A stretch of DNA of 5,233 nt, taken from NCBI GenBank assembly GCA_030019105.1, contig JASEGY010000273.1, positions 1-5,233 of the forward strand, given 5' to 3'. This document shows, one piece after another, positions 4,458-5,233 of this stretch; the stretch's first letter is position 1; each line of letters starts with the position of its first letter. The position numbers and the translations under genes were made by a program. Source of the stretch: a bacterium (GTDB lineage: Bacteria; UBA9089; JASEGY01). The notes beneath the pieces are model-generated. The model worked only from the letters and a program-made list of their open reading frames with translations, did not search any database and had not been told where the DNA came from.

Positions 4458-5115
4458 GGATTGGACAGCAAAAGAGGCCGCTTCAAATGACAGCTTTCTG
4501 TCGGAAATGGAATCCGCAGGCAAGGAGTTCCCGGATTACGACTCAGAGGAATTTTTAGATTGGCTCCACCATGGAATGGAAGACCCCTTTTTCAGAGAAA
4601 AGGCTGAACGCTGGCTGCTTTCACAATCCGACCGGAATAGCATGTCAGAAGATATTATGGAAGAGATGGAAATAAACTCACTTAACCTTCTGGAACAAGA
4701 AGACTTTGGCTTCCTCTATTTTAAACCGGAAGATATCAGGGTGGAAACAGATGAGGCCATAAGGCGTATTTCCAAAATTCTGGCCGAAGCAGGCCCTGAT
4801 GTAGAGCTAAGAGAAATAAAAGATGTAATGGGCGTTATTCTATCTGATATTGCGGCCAAGCGAGTAGCCATAGTAGTTACTCCTGAAAGAAAACAAGGAA
4901 TAGAAAGAGACCTTCGTGGTTTTAGAACCAAAACTACTAACCGGAAAACTATCCGGATGATAGATGAGATTCTCAGAGAACTGCAAGATTTACCGGTAAA
5001 TAAAAATCCTTTCTTAAAGGCCTTGCTTATTGCCAGCTTAGAGTCCAGAACCAAGACATTGGCTAAGGTCGGCGGGTATATCTTTCTGGAGGCCCTCTGG
5101 GATATGGGTGATTAG
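4447..5115 (+). CDS. Hypothetical protein, 222 residues, coupled to DUF502
   Basis: I do not recognise a family. The first 100 residues are strongly acidic (for example KEFPDYDSEEFLDWLHHGMEDP at about 27-47), and the remainder is mixed-charge and helix-rich with a more basic stretch around 147-170 (PERKQGIERDLRGFRTKTTN). There is no signal peptide or membrane helix, so it is probably cytosolic. Its ATG lies inside the end of the DUF502 gene (11-nt overlap) with AAGGAG at 4431-4436, favouring translational coupling. It could act with the cytosolic face of the DUF502 protein, but this rests on gene order only. No clear terminator follows the stop. Confidence 0.85.
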   Translation: MVDKDWTAKEAASNDSFLSEMESAGKEFPDYDSEEFLDWLHHGMEDPFFREKAERWLLSQSDRNSMSEDIMEEMEINSLNLLEQEDFGFLYFKPEDIRVETDEAIRRISKILAEAGPDVELREIKDVMGVILSDIAAKRVAIVVTPERKQGIERDLRGFRTKTTNRKTIRMIDEILRELQDLPVNKNPFLKALLIASLESRTKTLAKVGGYIFLEALWDMGD

Positions 5116-5180
5116 ATAGTAGGTAGCTTAGGTATAGCTCTTAAGATAAATATTTTGGGGTAAGCGAATTCAAGATAGGC

Positions 5181-5233
5181 TATACTCAACGCGGGCATAA
5201 TCTGCGATTTTGTACCTTCTCAATAACTTGGGG
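5181..5233 (+). repeat. Right copy of the 53-bp inverted repeat, reaching the window edge
   Basis: An exact reverse complement of 3689-3741. The first 28 bases also match the repeat inside the ftsI 3' end (3312-3339), and the last 23 resemble 279-301 at 17 of 23 positions with all differences being transitions. The arm is cut by the window edge. Confidence 0.97.

Noticed and set aside
4716..5054. Minus-strand open frame of 112 codons opposite the hypothetical gene
   Set aside because: The plus-strand gene has a good ribosome site and operon context. The antisense frame has neither.
5116..5180. Terminator after the hypothetical gene
   Set aside because: Only a weak AGCT...AGCT pairing is present, without a stable stem or a proper T-run.

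Overview
The window is a bacterial chromosome segment. It holds two adjacent tRNA genes, a class B penicillin-binding protein gene beginning 7 nt after them, and a two-gene operon (a DUF502 membrane protein followed by an unrecognised 222-residue protein). The intergenic DNA is unusually rich in palindromic, MITE-like repeats. A PBP with a C-terminal PASTA domain, CCA-encoding tRNAs, DUF502 and moderate GC would fit a deltaproteobacterium, a planctomycete of the Brocadiae type or a related Gram-negative-like lineage. I cannot fix the phylum from sequence alone.

Layout. Positions 1-840 have no confident gene. A consensus minus-strand promoter (254-226) fires out of the left edge, possibly into a gene whose first codons may lie at 67-1. 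The rest is repeats: hairpins at 61-90 and 142-161, a short palindromic element at 279-381, an octamer-repeat palindrome at 434-548, and a 183-bp element at 626-808 built from GTTGTAA/GTTGTAG heptamers. This last element sits between an 8-9 bp direct repeat that contains the -10 box of a strong plus-strand promoter (596-624). It therefore looks inserted into the promoter of the tRNA-Phe, tRNA-Thr(CGU) and ftsI-like transcription unit (841-3369). Positions 3370-3797 again contain only repeats: a 205-bp multi-hairpin palindrome, a second heptamer palindrome and a short CTYGAAA heptamer array. The DUF502 gene (3798-4457) and the hypothetical gene (4447-5115) overlap by 11 nt and are probably translationally coupled. 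Positions 5116-5180 show nothing I can name. The last 53 bases (5181-5233) are a perfect inverted copy of 3689-3741, so the two-gene operon lies between identical inverted repeat ends.

How it fits together. The PBP is a septal or elongation peptidoglycan transpeptidase that appears to be co-transcribed with tRNAs. DUF502 is a two-pass inner-membrane protein of unknown mechanism, and its partner is probably cytosolic. The most distinctive part of the window is the repeat system: at least three palindromes share related GTAYC...TCAA termini, two have visible or decayed 8-bp target duplications, and their cores vary (a 13-bp hairpin or heptamer arrays). One copy of a related repeat has entered the 3' end of the PBP coding region.
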